In this document: positions 20,250 through 20,301 of the stretch, one piece after another
How positions within the stretch are numbered: position 1 is the stretch's first letter
Layout: each line of letters begins with the position of its first letter
IMG/VR virus record: IMGVR_UViG_3300037847_001396
Location: 1-20,301 of that record
DNA length: 20,301 nucleotides
Direction: 5' to 3' (one strand)
Origin: a virus
Translations under genes and position numbers: made by a program
Notes under the pieces: model-generated
Told to the model about the DNA's origin: nothing
Databases searched by the model: none
What the model saw: the letters and a program-made list of their open reading frames with translations, nothing else

Positions 20250-20301
20250 TGTCAGACCATAGTTTTGAATTACAGAAAACAATATTTACTACATTAAATA
20301 G
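20249..20301 (+). CDS. Start of a DUF3168-like tail terminator gene (cut by window end)
   Basis: Only the first 17 codons are visible, reading MSDHSFELQKTIFTTLN. This is a common opening of the DUF3168 (tail terminator / completion) family, which follows the gp10-like gene in many siphoviruses and gene transfer agents. An AAGAGGA at 20233-20239 precedes the ATG. The call rests on this short opening and the gene order. Confidence 0.6.
   Translation, partial: MSDHSFELQKTIFTTLN

Noticed and set aside
1-20301. CRISPR arrays, tRNA genes, integrase or attachment sites, insertion sequences and defence genes
   Set aside because: None was seen. The window is almost fully occupied by structural genes on one strand, and the repeats present are coding repeats of fibre proteins.

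Overview
The window is the structural region of a tailed double-stranded DNA bacteriophage or prophage. Every supported gene lies on the + strand, packed with overlaps of 1 to 23 bases or short gaps, and base composition is low in G+C (roughly one third by eye). It has an HK97-type capsid and GTA-like packaging and connector genes: a TerL of the gene-transfer-agent type, a Mu F-like minor head protein, a U35 prohead protease, an HK97-fold major capsid protein, an HK97-type portal, gp6-like, head-closure and gp10-like proteins, and the start of a DUF3168-like gene. The connector set points to a siphovirus. Many appendage proteins are of types I associate with marine phages (cyanophages, pelagiphages, environmental virome contigs). 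With low G+C and clear Shine-Dalgarno sites, a marine, probably proteobacterial host is likely, but the host cannot be proven from this sequence.

Layout. (1) 1-2005, packaging: the tail of a possible membrane gene, small terminase, a 74-aa three-helix membrane protein, large terminase. (2) 2002-5644, head: Mu F-like minor head protein, an unlisted 44-aa membrane peptide, prohead protease with a Cys/His-rich N-terminal extension, major capsid protein, and a decoration-like protein, closed by a G+C-rich hairpin at 5655-5684. (3) 5704-15927, about 10 kb of virion and adsorption genes: small conserved proteins, several fibre-like proteins, two with very glycine-rich C-termini, Ig/IPT-type stalk domains, a LamG plus SPRY-like protein, and a repeat protein with an apparent cupredoxin (type 1 copper site) inserted in it. 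(4) 15931-20301, portal and connectors: a portal carrying two extra C-terminal domains, a small unknown, gp6-like connector, a membrane/coiled-coil protein and its small Cys-containing neighbour, head closure, gp10-like protein, and the first codons of a tail completion gene.

How the genes work together: the terminase fills proheads through the portal. The protease matures the capsid protein and a decoration protein coats it. The gp6/closure/gp10/DUF3168 set joins head to tail. The central block supplies modular appendages that probably contact the host surface. The unusual points are the fibre block lying between the capsid and portal genes, the copper-site-like domain in a fibre protein, the composite portal and protease, and a 24-bp exact repeat ending two neighbouring fibre genes. 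I saw no integrase, tRNA, CRISPR array, insertion sequence or defence system. No gap between genes exceeds about 110 bases.
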